64,000 nt of DNA from Pseudomonas putida. Lineage in GTDB: Bacteria > Pseudomonadota > Gammaproteobacteria > Pseudomonadales > Pseudomonadaceae. The translations under genes and the position numbers were made by a program. The stretch lies in NCBI RefSeq assembly GCF_026625125.1, contig NZ_CP113097.1:3892001-3956000 (forward strand), read 5' to 3'. Shown here one piece after another: positions 63,035-64,000 of this stretch; position 1 is the first letter of the stretch; each line of letters opens with the position of its first letter. The notes beneath the pieces were generated by a model. The model was not told the DNA's origin, ran no database searches, and worked only from the letters and a program-made list of their open reading frames with translations.

Positions 63035-63819
63035 GCCTGGCCCCAGCGGTCGAACAGGCCTTTGATCAGGCTGGCAGTGTCTGTCGGCCGCTCCAGCGGG
63101 AACATGTGCCCACCGGGCACGCTGTGGTATTCGCCCTTGGGCATGCCGCGCACAGCCAACGTGTGGTGGCGACGGATCACATTGCTGCGCTCCCCCCGCA
63201 CCATCGCCAGGGGCACCTGAAGCTGCCGTGCAGGGGCCGGGCTGGCGTGAGGAATGCTGCGGTAGATGCTGATCTCGGTAGCCGGATCGAAGCGCAGGCG
63301 TACCCCCTGCTCCACGTCTTCCAGGCCATGCTCGAGGTAGGCTTCCAGGCAGTCGGGGTCAAAATGCCGGAACAGCTTCTTGCTGGCGAAATAATCCCGT
63401 GCGCTGGCGCGGTCGCTGAACGCTTCTCGCCGGCCCAGGGTACGGCCAGCAGGGGTAATGCGGTCGATGAAGCCAAAGCGCTTGGCGGTGCGCAGCAACC
63501 ACTGATCGGCGCGGGTCAGCACCGGTGAGTCAAGCATGACCACACCGCGGTAATACGCCGGGCAGCGCAGGGCTGCATGCAGGTGCAGCACGCCACCGAG
63601 CGAGTGCCCGACACCCCACACCGGCTGATCCTGCCTGGCCAGGTGGTGCAAGAGTTCGTCCACCAGGCTCTGCCAGTTCTCGTTCACCGGAAAGCGGGGG
63701 TCGTGAGCATGCTGGGGCAAATGCTGCACCTGGTAATCCGGCGCCAGGGCAGCGAACAGCTTGCCGTAGGTGGCCGACGGGAATCCGTTGGCATGGGCGA
63801 AGAAGATCTGCTGCGACAT
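63031..63819 (-). CDS. Alpha/beta hydrolase
   Basis: A 262-residue alpha/beta hydrolase with HANGFPSATYGKLFAALAPD at the N-terminus (oxyanion loop), the nucleophile elbow GVGHSLGGVLHLHAA, and the C-terminal VPGGHMFPLERPTDTASLIK with the catalytic His. The ATG at 63819 has AGGTG 5 nt upstream; the frame is open to 63879. It is the first of a coupled pair of hydrolases. The substrate is unknown. Confidence 0.9.
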   Translation of the reverse strand: MSQQIFFAHANGFPSATYGKLFAALAPDYQVQHLPQHAHDPRFPVNENWQSLVDELLHHLARQDQPVWGVGHSLGGVLHLHAALRCPAYYRGVVMLDSPVLTRADQWLLRTAKRFGFIDRITPAGRTLGRREAFSDRASARDYFASKKLFRHFDPDCLEAYLEHGLEDVEQGVRLRFDPATEISIYRSIPHASPAPARQLQVPLAMVRGERSNVIRRHHTLAVRGMPKGEYHSVPGGHMFPLERPTDTASLIKGLFDRWGQA

Positions 63820-64000
63820 GGCACCTGGTCCGGTACGGGGATGATGGCCCATTGTCGGCATCCCGCTCGCGCTCGGCAACGCCTGTAAAGGTCATCGGCG
63901 AGGGCGATCAGGTCACCGAGGGCTCACCAGGCGGGTATGCGAGCAATCGGCAGAGGGCACGGCAACAGGCACCAAGGCCCGTTGCCGATCACTCAAGGGG
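63820..64000. other. Window-edge intergenic DNA
   Basis: Holds the upstream region of the hydrolase gene. A CGGCAAC/GTTGCCG inverted repeat near 63959-63986 may be the terminator of a gene beyond the right edge. No gene is supported. Confidence 0.3.

Overview
The window looks like chromosomal DNA of a fluorescent pseudomonad of the Pseudomonas putida group. The basis is recognition of the gene families and their order (rnhA, a methyltransferase, gloB, mltD, a Yej-type peptide ABC operon, kdpFABCDE, two alpha/beta hydrolases), the REP-type palindromes between genes, and the codon style. No database search was possible. I saw no tRNA, rRNA or CRISPR array.

Positions 1 to about 33.2 kb are accessory DNA. 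They are a patchwork of small stress-associated and signalling genes: two KGG-repeat stress proteins with a shared hairpin leader, three Nudix proteins (one with a destroyed catalytic box), several copies of an unnamed small family, two histidine kinases, four response regulators, a PepSY protein, two MDR formaldehyde/alcohol dehydrogenases, two SDRs, a CPA1 antiporter, an M42 peptidase, a CinA-C amidohydrolase, a DUF421 protein, a GH15 glucoamylase/trehalase-like enzyme and a hemerythrin. The region is full of decay: an IS3-type remnant, a DUF2188 stump, a kinase tail, and two genes broken by what look like single-G insertions. From 27.3 to 32.9 kb lies a block of poorly known genes: a 740-residue protein with a PD-(D/E)XK nuclease motif, a DUF3892 protein, several unknown proteins and an XRE regulator. 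It ends in a repeat- and hairpin-rich junction at 33.18-33.32 kb, next to rnhA.

Positions 33.4 to 64 kb are conserved core genome. On the minus strand are rnhA and a methyltransferase; on the plus strand gloB, mltD and a five-gene peptide importer with two tandem solute-binding proteins. Then, on the minus strand, come a TonB-dependent siderophore receptor with a likely lost stop codon, an MFS transporter, a BdlA-like PAS-PAS chemoreceptor, a GAF-GGDEF-EAL protein, the complete kdpFABCDE potassium system, an AI-2E family permease, a DUF4892 protein behind a 20-codon leader ORF, and two alpha/beta hydrolases.

The signals I find most interesting are these. First, two TGTACA-N12-(T/C)GTACA palindromic sites lie upstream of the c-di-GMP gene and match the operator I recall for LitR/PplR light-responsive MerR regulators of P. 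putida, which suggests light control of c-di-GMP turnover. Second, the PD-(D/E)XK orphan and its neighbours form a candidate defence or mobile module. Third, three single-domain response regulators share an FxKPW ending and sit near a HisKA_2-type kinase, like a branched stress phosphorelay. Fourth, both KGG genes carry the same ACACAG hairpin just upstream of the ribosome binding site.
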